Source: Calliopum simillimum
Taxonomy: Eukaryota > Arthropoda > Insecta > Diptera > Lauxaniidae
DNA: 64,000 nt
Reading direction: 5' to 3'
Assembly (NCBI GenBank): GCA_951812925.1
Contig: OX638371.1
Coordinates: forward strand, 2,232,001-2,296,000
Numbering within the stretch: position 1 is the stretch's first letter; the number at the start of each line of letters is the position of its first letter. Below, one piece after another: positions 43,890 through 55,428 of this stretch. Position numbers and translations under genes: made by a program. The notes below the pieces were generated by a model, which worked only from the letters and a program-made list of their open reading frames with translations, was not told the DNA's origin and did not search any database.

Positions 43890-44360
43890 TTGTTTTTTTT
43901 TTTGTGAGCAACTTTTGAAAAATTATAAAATGTCCCAAAAAATTATGAAAAAAATCGTGTGTATTCCTTGGACAACTCTAAGTATTTGCCGAACGCATAA
44001 ACAAAATTTCTGTGTTCGAGTGGCCGTATTTCGATCAATTTTTGACATAAAATTTTATCTATTATACCGCAATGTTTATACCTGTCTCTAACTTAAATAA
44101 AGTTTTAGCCAAAAGAGTCAAAAAACAGAAGAATTCGTTTTTTTGTTTTTTGGAAAAGCTATTTCGATGGTAAATTTAATTTTCTACAAAAATTTTTGTA
44201 AAAAATATCGAAATTTTGCTTCGTTTGCTAGATATTTTGTAAAAACTGTAAAGGCTGCATTCCCCTCCGATTTCTACCCTCTAATTTAATATCAATCCGC
44301 GGTTTTTTCTTCTTAAATAACCCACTGAACGTCTTACTTCCTTTTAAAATGACCCAATCA
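43890..44360. other. AT-rich stretch with a dispersed repeat fragment
   Basis: GAAAAATTATAAAATGTCCC and TTGGACAACTCT at 43916-43980 resemble 61021-61090. It is otherwise featureless. Confidence 0.45.
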
Positions 44361-44683
44361 ATAGACAGCTGCTCTAATGCACATTACAGACGCAATAATG
44401 TGAGACTTTTCATTGCATGATTTTAGGCATACGTATTTCATAGGCATTGACTTAACGAAAATTTCCCAATGCAGGGTCCAAAAAATTCTGAAATAACAAA
44501 TGCAAGATTACTACGTAGTGAGTTAAGCATCAGAAAAGCTAATAAGAATTTTTTGGACCCTGAATTGGAAAATTTTTTTTTAGTCAATGTCTATATATTT
44601 AAAAAATGCATAAGATCATGCAAAAAAGTTTCACACTGTCGCGTCTGTAATGTGCATTAGAGGTGCCGTCTGTCTGGGGCATA
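44361..44683. mobile_element. long-TIR foldback MITE family C, copy 3
   Basis: It starts ATAGACAGCTGCTCTAATGC and ends GTGCCGTCTGTCTGGGGCAT. Inverted arms are about 150 bp: CTAATGCACATTACAGACGC against GCGTCTGTAATGTGCATTAG is an exact 20-bp pair. The best-preserved copy in the window. Confidence 0.88.
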
Positions 44684-46126
44684 ACTTTTGAGTTGGTTTT
44701 GGGATGAATCTAAATTTCGACCCAGTCTAATGCAGGTACAATAATTATAAATTTATTTCATAATTTTTTTTGTCAGTTTATTATATGAAGTCGTTGCACT
44801 GTGCGAGTGCTAGCTTCTTGCTATTGATGTCAAATTAATTCGATGCCCACACAGGCACACAATCGGTTAAAAAAAACTGTTACAACAAAGACAAAGGAGA
44901 CAAGAAGAAAAACCAATTGCAACAAATGTGCAACATTGTCAACTGACAGTGGCTTTTTATTGTTTTTGTGGTCATATCGCTTGTATCTGTCAAATGCAAA
45001 GCATTTTCTGCTGATCGATCATTTAATGTTGTCGTCGTCGTCGTCTGTTCATTTATCCGTCTGTCAGTCACAGTCTCCCTCTCTTTGTGCTGTTACGAGA
45101 CATTTAGACGTCGATTTGTGTACAAATTGCTGATAGTTGTGTTTCTTTGCTTTTGTTTTTGTTTTTGTTTTTGTTTTTGCTTTCATTTATTGACTATCAA
45201 TGCGCCGGCGGCCGCACATGGCATTTCGCATTATCAATGGAAAATTTTCTGACAGCCGCTGGCACATTTGCTCGTACGCTTACGCAGAGGCGATGAAAGA
45301 TCATGTGGCGTTTGCTTTTATTTTATATGTCGCTGTAATTATTTTATTAGGGAAATTATTCAATTAAAAAAAAAAAAAAAATCATTTTTGTTTTCAATCA
45401 AAGTGATAGAGGCGTTTTTTATTGCTTTATGCGAAATTAATTGAATTTAAAATTGCACTGGTAAATGATAAATGATTATGGGAGCGTTTATAACGCTACA
45501 ATTAATAATTTTTCCAAAAATAGCACATTTTATTTTTAAAAAAATTTATAATTAAAATTTGAAACTTTCAACACGAACGCTCTTAGAAAAAAGAAAAAGA
45601 AACTTTCTGGCAACACCTTTTTTTTCACAGCCGCAATATTTATTTTCACTCTTGATGCGCGTTGCTTTTTCAACTGCAAGGGCTGTTGTTTTTGTTTAAC
45701 TCGTCAAAAGTTTTCCTCTTCATTCTGCTGTTGTTGTTGTTAGTTTTTTGTTCTACATCAAAAAACGTGAGCTCTTTTTAATACTCGCAGCACTTGAAAA
45801 TTCATTACCACCAACAATTGTCACAAAAAAAGTGCTGCCTCTAATTCTGTGCAAAAAAAAAAAAAAAATTTTCCGCTTTGTCCCGCGACTTACAATAAAG
45901 TGCAATTAAAAGTTTTAAAAACAAAAAAAACATTTGAAAAAAAAAAAATCAACAAAAAAAAAGTTTTAGGAATTTTTTAGTTTTTTCCGAAACTTTTGAG
46001 CAGCGAGCGAAAACAACTGCGACTACAGTGTTATAAACAGTGTTGTCACTTTACAATATTTTTGTAGCTTTGGTTGAATGGAACGACGTATGTTTATTGT
46101 TACGAAATTTAGTATTTACATAAATT
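44684..46126. other. non-coding stretch with simple repeats
   Basis: GTC trinucleotides at 45030-45045, a (TTTTTG)n run at 45149-45180, and A-runs at 45366-45380 and 45856-45868. Frames at 44843-45252 overlap these and conflict with one another. No gene is recognised. Confidence 0.5.
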
Positions 46127-46445
46127 ACACAGGCCCACAAAAAAAAGTACCATGCGCGAAAGATCAGACCACCTGAACTTTATGTTTTCGGCGTCGCTGA
46201 ATCCGAATATGGTGCCAGAATAGCGAAGTTGGTTTGTGTTTTTTCAGAAATCAACAATAATGCTGTAAATTACTGAAATAATGCTGAAAAAAATCTTAAA
46301 TTTTCAGCGTAACTGCTGATTTCTGAAAAAATGCGAACCAACTTCGCTAATCTGACACCATATTCGGATTCAGCGACCCCGAAAACATAAAGTACAGGTG
46401 GTCTGTTCTTTTGCGCATGGTACTTTTTTTTTTGTGGGCCTGTGT
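46127..46445. mobile_element. foldback MITE, 319 bp, about 120-bp arms
   Basis: The ends ACACAGGCCCACAAAAAAAA and complement continue through GTACCATGCGC, GACCACCTG and CTGAATCCGAATATGGTG. Almost the whole element is two inverted arms. It is non-coding. Confidence 0.85.
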
Positions 46446-46668
46446 TATCGTTGTTACTTCTTAAAGGTTTAACTTCCAAATGATGATGGAAGCAAAATTT
46501 GTCGAAAGCATTAACACACTGCAATCAAACCGATATTGCACTGCATACTTACAGACTGAGGCATAATTGCGATAATTGCAACCTTCATGAAAGAATTGCA
46601 GAGCGCTTAAAGCATCTGAAGCCGAATTTTGCATTATTTATGGATAGCTCTAGAGTGAATGTTCTTAA

Positions 46669-47680
46669 ATTGTGACGCGTCGTGCCAAAAGGGACCTTAT
46701 CTTGACAGAGTACAAATTTGAGTATTTGATACCAATGGTTAAAGAATAAAATTTTAAAGACTAAAAAGTACTCAAATATGCCTTAAATTGGCAAAGTTAT
46801 AGTGCTTAATAATTCAAAAATTATAGTTTTGAGATAATTGAGCTTAAAAAGTGGCAACAGTAGAGTTTGGTAGCGGTAGAGTTTTGAAAAATAGATCTTT
46901 TTGCTATTTTGCAGCTAAAATTTAAAATTATTTTGCTTGCTGGAGATGTGTAGGTAGCATTTAATGTCAAAAACCCGCAACATAAAATTTTGAACTATGC
47001 TCATCCCTGCAAGATCACGGACTATTCCAAAACTAGTTTGCAAACTACTCCATGGGAGAAACCGACTAGTCTAAATTTAAAAGGTTTCATAGCCAAATGT
47101 GCTAAAGAGTTCGCTATATATATTTCTGAGCAATGTGTTACTGGTTCAAATCTCTGTGTGGATGAACATTTTTTTATTAATGTTTTATTATTTTATAGCT
47201 CGGCTATGTTAGACATATGTTTCATTTCGTGCTCCCAAGATTCTTCAGATATATTGTGTACAAAGTAAAAGAAATTAGAATTGAGAATCACCTAGTAGAA
47301 GATTTGAACCCGGGCCTTTCCACGCAGTGCTGCAAGTTGCTAGACCGATACACTTTCGTTTGATCTTCTTCGCAACAGACAAACTGCCAAACAGTACATA
47401 GTCTGTAATGTTATGAGTATAATTGATACAATTGGACTATTTTTGGTGCTAATGATGGTTTATGCATTACATTTGCATAGTTTTCGATACAATTGATAAT
47501 TTAAGTGAATTTATTCCAATTTTAGGTGTAGTCTATTATGGACTACTTACAAAGAAACTAGATCAAAGATTAGACTATTGAGACAATTAACTGCATCGGT
47601 CCTATAGGAATGTTTTATCCTATGTTGAAAATGATACTCTGGCAAGGTAAGGTCCCGTTCGACACGACGTGTCATAATTG
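46669..47680. mobile_element. 1.0-kb TIR element containing tRNA-like pieces
   Basis: The left end TGTGACGCGTCGTGCCAAAA, then GGGACCTTATCTTGACAGAG, is mirrored at the right by GGTAAGGTCCCGTTCGACAC then GACGTGTCATAA. The TIR is about 45 bp with several changes. The 92-codon plus frame at 46990-47268 shows no transposase motif. Two Pol III B-box-like blocks lie inside, at 47143-47153 (plus) and about 47307-47317 (minus). Confidence 0.65.
47285..47372 (-). ncRNA. tRNA-like sequence with A/B boxes (relic)
   Basis: The minus strand reads GTGTATCGGTCTAGCAACTT (A-box-like), then about 30 bases later CCGGGTTCAAATCTTC (B-box-like). The spacing suits a tRNA, but acceptor pairing is poor. It is similar to the A-box block at 2721, which suggests a common tRNA-derived source. 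Confidence 0.4.
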
Positions 47681-50600
47681 TGAGGTGCTTCATGGCAAAA
47701 AGTCCAAACTTCTAACAAATATTGGTATCAACACTGATTTTTTGCAACATTACTTATAGACAGCAGCAAAGCAAGAGAAGCGGAAATAAACTTTGAAATA
47801 GAGATGTAGTTTGTTCCTTTTTCTTTTCGTCAAGGTGTCAACTTTTTTGCTGTCAACGTTGTGGTTCCTTTAAGCGTAACGCATCCGACGCAACGTTTAC
47901 TTGCGTTTTGTCTTTTAGTTTGTGCTTTATCGTCAAATCATTTATTGCGTCATGCTTTGTCAGCAGCAAAAGCAGTTGAAGTTACTTCCGATTTTTTGTG
48001 CTGTTGTCGCTATTCTTCCTTTTCACGCCATTACCGGCAATTTTTGCTTTCAGTTTTCCAACTGTTTTTCTTCGTTTTTTCGTTCCTTTTTCGCGCTTCT
48101 TCAGCTAATTGATTCCTAAACTCTTTGACACGCTTGTCATGCAACCATAGTCGCATACATTTCCAGCGTAACTTCGTCTGATGAAGTTTACAGCGTTGGA
48201 ATGCCAACATTTGCCACTGTTGCCACTGGAGTGCGTAAGTAGACTTTTTTCCTATATACTTTGAAATTGTTAAAAAGTTTAGAGCTGTTGAATATATACG
48301 TAAGGACAGAGACAACGGTTGGAGAAAATTTGAAGGAGTGGAACAATTTACTGAGCTTTGGATATGTGAACTGATTCTTAGCAACATCCGCGACAGTTTT
48401 GCATGGAATTTATGAATTTGACATATTGCTTTTACAATATATTCTTATCATAACAGTTATAGTCGGCCATAATTTAATTCTACTCGTTTTTGTTAATCAA
48501 GTTGCTGGTCTCCACTAGTAAAAAATCCTTCGCCCTGAATGATATCGAATGTGAGATATCAGCGCTCGAAATATTGCAAATTAATAGAAAAAAATGTTAC
48601 TCATACAACATGTTAAGCTTAATAATATATAACTATTTTTTAATCAAATTTAAAGTGAAATTAATTTTTCTTTCACATAAGTGGCAACTTAAATTTCATA
48701 AAGTAATATCTACAGTTCCAAAAACACAAAATATATTAAAACAATACAAAAAAGTTTACACTTTAAGTTTACCTTTGTGCATATTCTGGGAGAAAATAAC
48801 TTTAGCAACAAAAGAACTTTGTTTAAATATGTCATATGTAATGCAATTTATAACTTTTCTATAACACATGAGGGACTAACTTAAATTTTATCATTAAGTT
48901 TGTCAAATAATTAAACAAATACACACAAAGTGTCAACTCACATACAATTGCATGTACAGCCATTTATATGGGATGTGCTGGAGTGACAGTCAGTTTGTCA
49001 TAAAGTCATTCATTCATTCGTTTAGTTAATACAAAGTTTATGTAACATTTTGGTATGACAGCTGTTTATTGTTGCTGCCGGTATTGTTTCTGTTGCTGTC
49101 ATTTAGTAATAGTTGTTGTTGAATTGTAATTACTGCAATTGTACTGAAAATGAAATTAACGTTTGTCAAACGTCAAGTTTGTGTCAAAAGTTGGTAACGT
49201 TCTGTTGTTCACTTCTAACGTTGCAGCAGTTGTACTTATATATGAACATATATGTTTCCACTTACCTCGAAAACAGAATCAAATTGTAAATAATATTGTA
49301 GTTTTATTCACTTTTTAAAACACTTCGATATTTGTTACTATATTAATGCTTTCAAATTTACAAGAAATGTTATTCATTCTACATTCTAATTTGGTGGCAT
49401 GTGCTTACTAACTGGCTTACCTGGTAATGCAAAATTTTACCACCTTACATTTTCATCGATGAAATCATCGATTACAAAGAATCCGAAAATTTTAAATTTT
49501 ATGTTATATACAACATTTTTTTTTTCTGATGTGCAAAATAAAGTTTTTCTTTAAGCATTTTGCATTATAACTTCCAGCTCAATTTAAAAATATTAAAAAA
49601 CAAATATGAAATTTACTCAGAAAATTTCACTTAAGTCAACAGCTGAAAAAGTTTGTCAGCTCGGTTTCCATATAATAAACATTTCAATTTTTATTTGTGT
49701 TCTTTTTGTGTATTTTTTTGCTCTTTGAGTTTTTCGCTAGCTGCCGCTGTTACCACTGCCTTAAAGCCAAAATTCAAACTCATGGAAATCCCGCAAAAAA
49801 GTTTCATCAAAATAAAAAAAAAAAGAATGGATAAAACTATCGCTGTTTTTACTAAATTACAGTTATTCCCTCAAAAAGTTTTACCACCCCCCCACCAGCC
49901 ATTTAACTCTTTGCTATGCAACCGACAAATGTAGTTCCCGCCGCCTTTATGTATGCAATAAAATTTAATTTGCCTCAACTCGGTCGTTCACAGCGATAGA
50001 GCGAGTGAAAGAGAGAGCGGCGACAAAAACAACATACGGCGAATAATAACTTCCGGCTGTGCAATTGCAACAGAAACAACAACAAAAAGAATTTCAAAAA
50101 AATTACAACAAACATACGATGAAAATAACATTTCGTTTGCTAAATTTAGCGAGCATAAAATTCATCAAGCCACGCCCATAATAAACGCCCGCTTCGCTAG
50201 CAACGCCGATGCTGATGACGGCGTTGAGACAAGCTCTTGAACTGAAATTGCAAATTCATTGAATAAATATGGCACGAACATTTGAATTTTGAATGAGTAT
50301 TGTTCGTACTATGGGGTAGATGTTGAAAGTTTTGCGGAAGTTGGCCTGCTTTTTACAATTTCGGAAGAAACTTAGTCGCAGAGAATGTTTTTTTTTTTAA
50401 TGTAACAGCTTGGATTTCAAGGGTTTTTTTAAGTTACAATATCAACTTAAACACTTTGTAACTCAGCCAAATGTGCCTAAAATTTCATATTTTTAATTTC
50501 ATAGGCTATTCTCGCAATGCAATTGACATAGCCCCATAGTTTCATGTATGCATAAATGTGTATAAGTAAAAAGTGTGTGTTTGTATATATCTTCTGTGTG

Positions 50601-51264
50601 TGCGTGTCGAATTCCAAGCGGTTTGTTGACTTTGGCTGCCAGAATATAAAGCTCGCGCTAAAAAAGCGACAAAATCAAAAGTAAAATTTTCATCCATTTT
50701 TTTGTTTTCATTTCGTTTAAGCCTTTCCTTCTTGCCTTGGAAGAGTTTCTGCCGTATTTGCATATGTGTGCATGTGCGCCAGCATATGTAGGCGTGTGTC
50801 TACATATTCGTATGCGTGTGTATTTAAATGTGGCAACAACTTTTGGCTTTTGATAAACTTTCTGCTAATTTAAACTTCTGGCAGCAGCAGCAACATGAAA
50901 AATGTGCTGCAACAGCAAAGTAAAATTTCAGACAGGATGTGATGATGAAAAAAACAAGGAAGAAAAGCAAAAGCAGCGCAATGTTGCTTACAGCTGATTT
51001 TTTCTTCCTTCGAAATGTAAACATTGCTGTTTTCTCTTTACTCTGTGAATTTTACCTGTAGGTAAAGCTGAATAAACCGCACTTTACCATGTCAATGTTT
51101 GTCATAAGGATCGCATAAGGATCTTGGTAAATACGGGGATGTTTAATTTACATAAGCTGAGTGTGGAAAAAAGAATTATTTGCTTTTAAAAGAAATCAGA
51201 CATTAAATAAAATTAAAGGTGTAAAGCATATACCGTGAGTCAGTCATATAATTGTGAATAGGAG
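47681..51264. other. non-coding AT-rich stretch
   Basis: Contains short frames at 47861-48119, 48031-48387, 48490-48864 and 49653-49934 without recognised domains. A minus copy of the ACAT..GTATGAGTAAC motif lies at 48596-48615, and there are CA/TG-rich patches at 50541-50820. No host gene can be supported. Confidence 0.5.
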
Positions 51265-51432
51265 TTTTAATTAGCTACTACAGCTATGCGCCTTCTTAGC
51301 TATTTGGATTTAAACTTTAAAACAAGTAAAAAAATTTTAAATAAATAATGGCAATGAAAAAGTTTTCAGGTTCATTGTCATTTTTTATAATTTTTTTTAA
51401 GTTTTTTCACACTTTCTCAACAAACCCACTCA
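51265..51432 (-). repeat. dispersed repeat, minus-strand copy (partner at 22798-22960)
   Basis: The reverse complement has GTTGAGAAAGTGTGAAAAAA, AAAAAATTATAAAAAATGA and GCATAGCTGTAGTAGCTAAT in the same order as 22798-22960. Confidence 0.65.
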
Positions 51433-51540
51433 ACGCATGCGTGCCTATTAGACCTATCACATGTTTTATGGTAAAGATTAAAAATGTGAAAAATCATGTT
51501 CCCATGTTCCTATTGGTGTAAGTATCAAGAATAAAAATGT

Positions 51541-51607
51541 TGGTCTTGTTTGGAAAATATTTGAACGTGCCTCCAGGCCGTTAAAGGTTGGAAAAACGAT
51601 ATTTACA
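51541..51607 (-). repeat. 60-bp block shared with 52106-52165 (A)
   Basis: Minus-strand translation FPTFNGLEARSNIF here and LPIFNGLAARSNMF at the partner. The DNA blocks AACCTTTAACGGCCTGGAGG and CAATCTTCAACGGCCTGGCG correspond. Probably a 3' part of the RTE-like element next to it. Confidence 0.5.
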
Positions 51608-51653
51608 TGAAAATATGTGGCTTTAATCAAAAGAATTAATACCATCTTTGCCA

Positions 51654-51986
51654 CTATTTTCCGCGGAGAGTGTGACCAATCCATCCCCATTTGCGCAGCT
51701 TGATCTCGTTTGCTATAGCCCTCTGATTGCATTTTTGATGTAGCTTGGCATTTGATATAGTGCGAGTCCACCAAACCTTTAATATGCGCTTTAAGCTTTT
51801 GTTGACGAATACTCTCAGCTTGTTCATTAGTTGTTCAGTAACAAGCCATGTTTCGCACCCATATAACAAAACTGATTTCACATTCGAATCAAAAATGCAC
51901 ACTTTCGTTTTGGTGGATATAACGGAAGTAGACCATATTTTGTTTAGTTGAGCAAACGCGACTTTTGCTATTCTTGAGTTGATATC
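51654..51986 (-). pseudogene. RTE-like LINE, 3' end of reverse transcriptase ORF
   Basis: The minus frame reads DINSRIAKVAFAQLNKIWST, then SNVKSVLLYGCETWLVTEQL, TISNAKLHQ and EIKLRKWGWIGHTLRGK. The AFAQLNKIW, SVLLYGCETW and WGWIGHTLR blocks are the familiar C-terminal region of RTE-type LINE reverse transcriptases. About 110 codons survive. A stop (TAG) sits just upstream of DINSRI, and nothing of the catalytic core or endonuclease is visible. This is a 5'-truncated copy, as LINEs usually leave. Confidence 0.75.
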
Positions 51987-52105
51987 CTAACAGGATATAC
52001 CGCTGTAATAATGTTAAACCAATTTAAAGTACTTAGTTGGTATGGAGGCGGTGTTTTTTCTGTTCTTATTTTTGTTTCTATAGTTTAAACACCAAGCAAA
52101 GAAAT

Positions 52106-52165
52106 TCGATCCCAATCGGAACATATTTGATCGTGCCGCCAGGCCGTTGAAGATTGGTAAAATGC
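52106..52165 (-). repeat. 60-bp block shared with 51541-51607 (B)
   Basis: See the partner entry. Presence on both sides of the RTE-like fragment suggests two truncated copies or a local duplication. Confidence 0.5.
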
Positions 52166-52528
52166 TATTTATACATATTGTATGAATAGAAGGAAGCAAT
52201 CAATCCTATTTTTGAAACTATTTGGCATAGGAGAATGAGACTTGGTACACATGTGAACAATACTTAAATAATAAACAATGGGCAGCGCCACGCCTCCTCC
52301 ACCCGAAATATGTCGTATCTCTGAAAATATTTGACTCAGGTGTAGAGTGCACCCCATAATTATATACCAAAAATTTGTGAAGTGCTTAGGGTTATTTTTA
52401 GTATTTTTTTCGAAATTTAAAAAAAATGGCGTTTTTTCAAAAAACCAATTTATGTATTTATAAAAAAATGATTTTTTGTGAATAAATTTTGACTAAATAT
52501 TTTCGAAAAAAATATTTTTACATAGACT

Positions 52529-53987
52529 ATATCGAGCCCTAACCGCCAAAAAGACTTAACTGACAAAAAGTAAAATTTACAGGAGAAGGTTTTTTTAAAT
52601 AACTGTGCATTTAGTACAGCTATTACAGTGAAATTAAGTATGTGAGCTACATTTTGTGTTAGACATGCGATGCAACTAGTTTCATTCACCTATTTACAAT
52701 ATAACGGCTATTTTTCAGTGTTTTGTCAGTTAAGTCTTTTTTTCTTTTCCAGATTCCCCATTTGATCTTCAGTTTTTGTACCAAAAAACATTTGTGGACA
52801 CATATACTATTAACCCGCATCAAGGCTTTTTAATAAATTTTCCCTTTTTGTTACATTACACTGTTCAACGAATTTCGGGTTTTTGTCAGTATTTAAGAAA
52901 AAAAATGTCAAACGATTCAGAAAATAGCAATAATTTCAAATCTGAAAAAGTTTTGAAAGCGGACCGGCAGGTTTTTTGTATGCCCGTTAAATTGAGAAAA
53001 TGTACTGAAAAACCCAAACGCCAACCATCTTTAATTACATAAATCTTGCCTAAATCAATACAAAATTATAAAAAACTCTTCATGAACTTGTGAGTCATTA
53101 TTTTATCTTTATTTTGATGTCAAAAACTTAAGGATTGGACCATGAATAACCTACTTATTTCCTTTTGAACAAAAAATGTACATACAGGAAGTCATACAAG
53201 TACTTGTATTTCCAAGTAGTTATGATACAAAAATTCAATAGCTTTTGTATGACTTTCTGTATGTACATTTTTTTTTCAAAAGGATATAAGTTGGTTATTC
53301 ATGGTCTAATCCTTAAGTTTTTGGTGTCAAAATAAAGTTAAAATAATGATGCACAAGCTCAAGAAGAGCTTTTTTTAATTTTGTATTGATTTAGGCAAGA
53401 TTTATGTAATTAAAGATGGTTAGTTTTTGGTTTTTTCAGTACATTTTCTCAATTAAACGGGCATACAAAAAAATGTGCCAGACCGATTTCAAATATTTTT
53501 TCAGATTTGAAATTATTGCTATTTTCTGAATCGTTTGACATTTTTTTTCTTGAATACTGACGGATAAAAATTTTTTAATTTATTTTCGCGCGGATGTAAG
53601 TCGATATTTTGGATTTGTCAATTTATCTGAAAATTTAGACGTGATGGAAAAATTTTGTAAATGCAGTTATATTATGTCAATAGCAAGGAATAATAATTTC
53701 ATGGTCTGAACTCAGATAATTTTTTGCCGTTAACAGTGTTATTTGCAAATTATTTTTGACACAAAAAGAAATAAAGACCAACAACTCGCAGTCACAAAAA
53801 AAATATACAAAATACTTCGAATGTCGGTTAAATCTTAACTGCTTTCGCTATAACTCCGTAACGGTACTTTTTACAGTTATGAAATTTGTAGGGAAGATGC
53901 GTATGGACATGAATTATAGGTTTTCATCAAAAAACGAAAATCTGAAATCGTGTCAGTTAAGTCTTTTTGGCGGTTAGGGCTCGATAT
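52529..53987. mobile_element. 1.46-kb nested foldback element
   Basis: The outer TIR TATCGAGCCCTAACCGCCAA, then AAAGACTTAACTGACA (36 bp), is matched perfectly at 53951-53986. Inside is a second, longer palindrome: arms about 52883-53199 and 53241-53565 with high identity (for example GTCAAACGATTCAGAAAATA against its mirror). A plus frame at 52776-53042 (MSNDSENSNNFKSEKVLKAD and on) lies in one arm and is not recognised. It could be the start of an ancestral transposase gene or chance. Confidence 0.8.
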
Positions 53988-54766
53988 GCAAATGTATATG
54001 CATATTTTTTTCAAAATTTTTCCTTTTTTGGTTTTTGAAATAATCGAATATAAATAAAAGTAAAATTTTTTGGTTTTTGTACCATAACTTTTGCAAAAAT
54101 CTGAAATTAATTTTTTCATCATTTATGTTTCTCTATCGACCAAAAATTTTTGAGTTAATGGGAGACCCGTGAAACTTGGTCGTACTAGCGTGGAACGCCC
54201 CATATATGTGAATTTGTTGCAGAATTTAATTGGACATTTTATAGGCACTTAAAATTTTTTTTAGAAATTCACAAATATTTTTTTTTGTGTGAATTGCCTC
54301 ATTTAGACTCAGCACAGTAAAACTGAGTTAAACTAAATAAATATACATATTTTCATTGCATTTTGAGTTCAGTGCCAGAAGAGTTAGTGGTACATACTAC
54401 TTTCCTCTTTATCACCCGAACTTGGTTTCTCCTTGCTTTCGACAGTTCATACCATTTTCGTTCCACAGTTTCAACTTTTATTTTAAATAGCACCATTTTA
54501 TTATTATCTTTCCGCACAGATTTTCCTTATAAAAGTTGGTAGTCGTTACTTTTCTTTTTCGAATATCCATTTAAATTTACTTTCACTCTGCTTTCTTTTC
54601 TTTTTCGTCTGGAGGGAATTTAATATTTGTGTCAATGTAAACATAATAAAGTAGTTTATTATTACTAGCACCAGTAAGACTTTTGTGTTTATAAATGTAA
54701 ATATATGTGTGTGTGTGAGTGTTATGATGACACTTTAATGGAAAACATTGTTTGCTTAACCATCAG
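53988..54766. other. non-coding AT-rich stretch
   Basis: A (TG)n patch lies at 54705-54718. Nothing else is recognised. Confidence 0.5.
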
Positions 54767-55428
54767 CCACCCGGCCGCCAACTCCAGCAACAGCAGCAGC
54801 AGCAACAGCTGCGAAATCAACACCAACAGACACACTATCATGATAACCAAGACCAAGAAATTGAGGGTGCACGCAATAATGAAAGGAATGAATTCTGGTT
54901 TAAGGGCAAAAAGGTCGAATGTAGGTGCCTGACGTTGGTTTTGGTAATTGTGCAGCTGCTAAGTGCAAACTTTCATTTCAGATTTAAGTTTACAGGGAAA
55001 TGCAGTTGTGATTTTCTACACATTTAATAAATATTTAAGCGCTTGCAAATGGGGGGAGAAGAACAAAGTAATTGGAGAAAGATTTTCATTATTTTTGCAA
55101 TGTCCTGCGAATGCTGCATTGATGAAGAGCTTTCTTTTCAAATTCCAGAATGCAGTTTTCTCATAGATACATATGGCTTTTTTGTCCCTTATATACGCTC
55201 CATCTGCCGTATTCAACCCTATGCATTAGCTATTACTCAAATGCTACTGTCAAATTGCAACAACATTTGCTACAGCATCAGTTTTCCCTCACACATTTAA
55301 TGTTACCCACACACTTTAACAAAATTCCAACAACCACAACCAGCAGTGGCAACAGCAATAATGACAATGATGCCGAATACGTAGACCACGACGACCTCAA
55401 ATGGCTTAAAAAGCGAAATTGAATTTTC
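54767..55428 (+). other. possible polyQ-type exon region, unproven
   Basis: After CATCAG (acceptor-like), a frame reads PPGRQLQQQQQQQQLRNQHQ and then charged EIEGARNNERNEFWFKGKK. AG|GTGCCT at 54923-54928 could be a donor. A second candidate at about 55318-55422 reads FNKIPTTTTSSGNSNNDNDA then EYVDHDDLKWLKKRN before a stop. The mixed polar composition is like insect polyQ or low-complexity exons. Against this, CAG-rich introns are common in flies and another frame is open over the same bases. Confidence 0.2.

Noticed and set aside
44469..44660. 63-codon plus frame
   Set aside because: Entirely within MITE family C copy 3.
46270..46524. 84-codon minus frame
   Set aside because: Mostly within an arm of the 319-bp foldback MITE.
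47861..48119. Two overlapping frames with hydrophobic stretches
   Set aside because: Phe/Cys-rich composition from T-rich DNA, mutually overlapping, no homology recognised.
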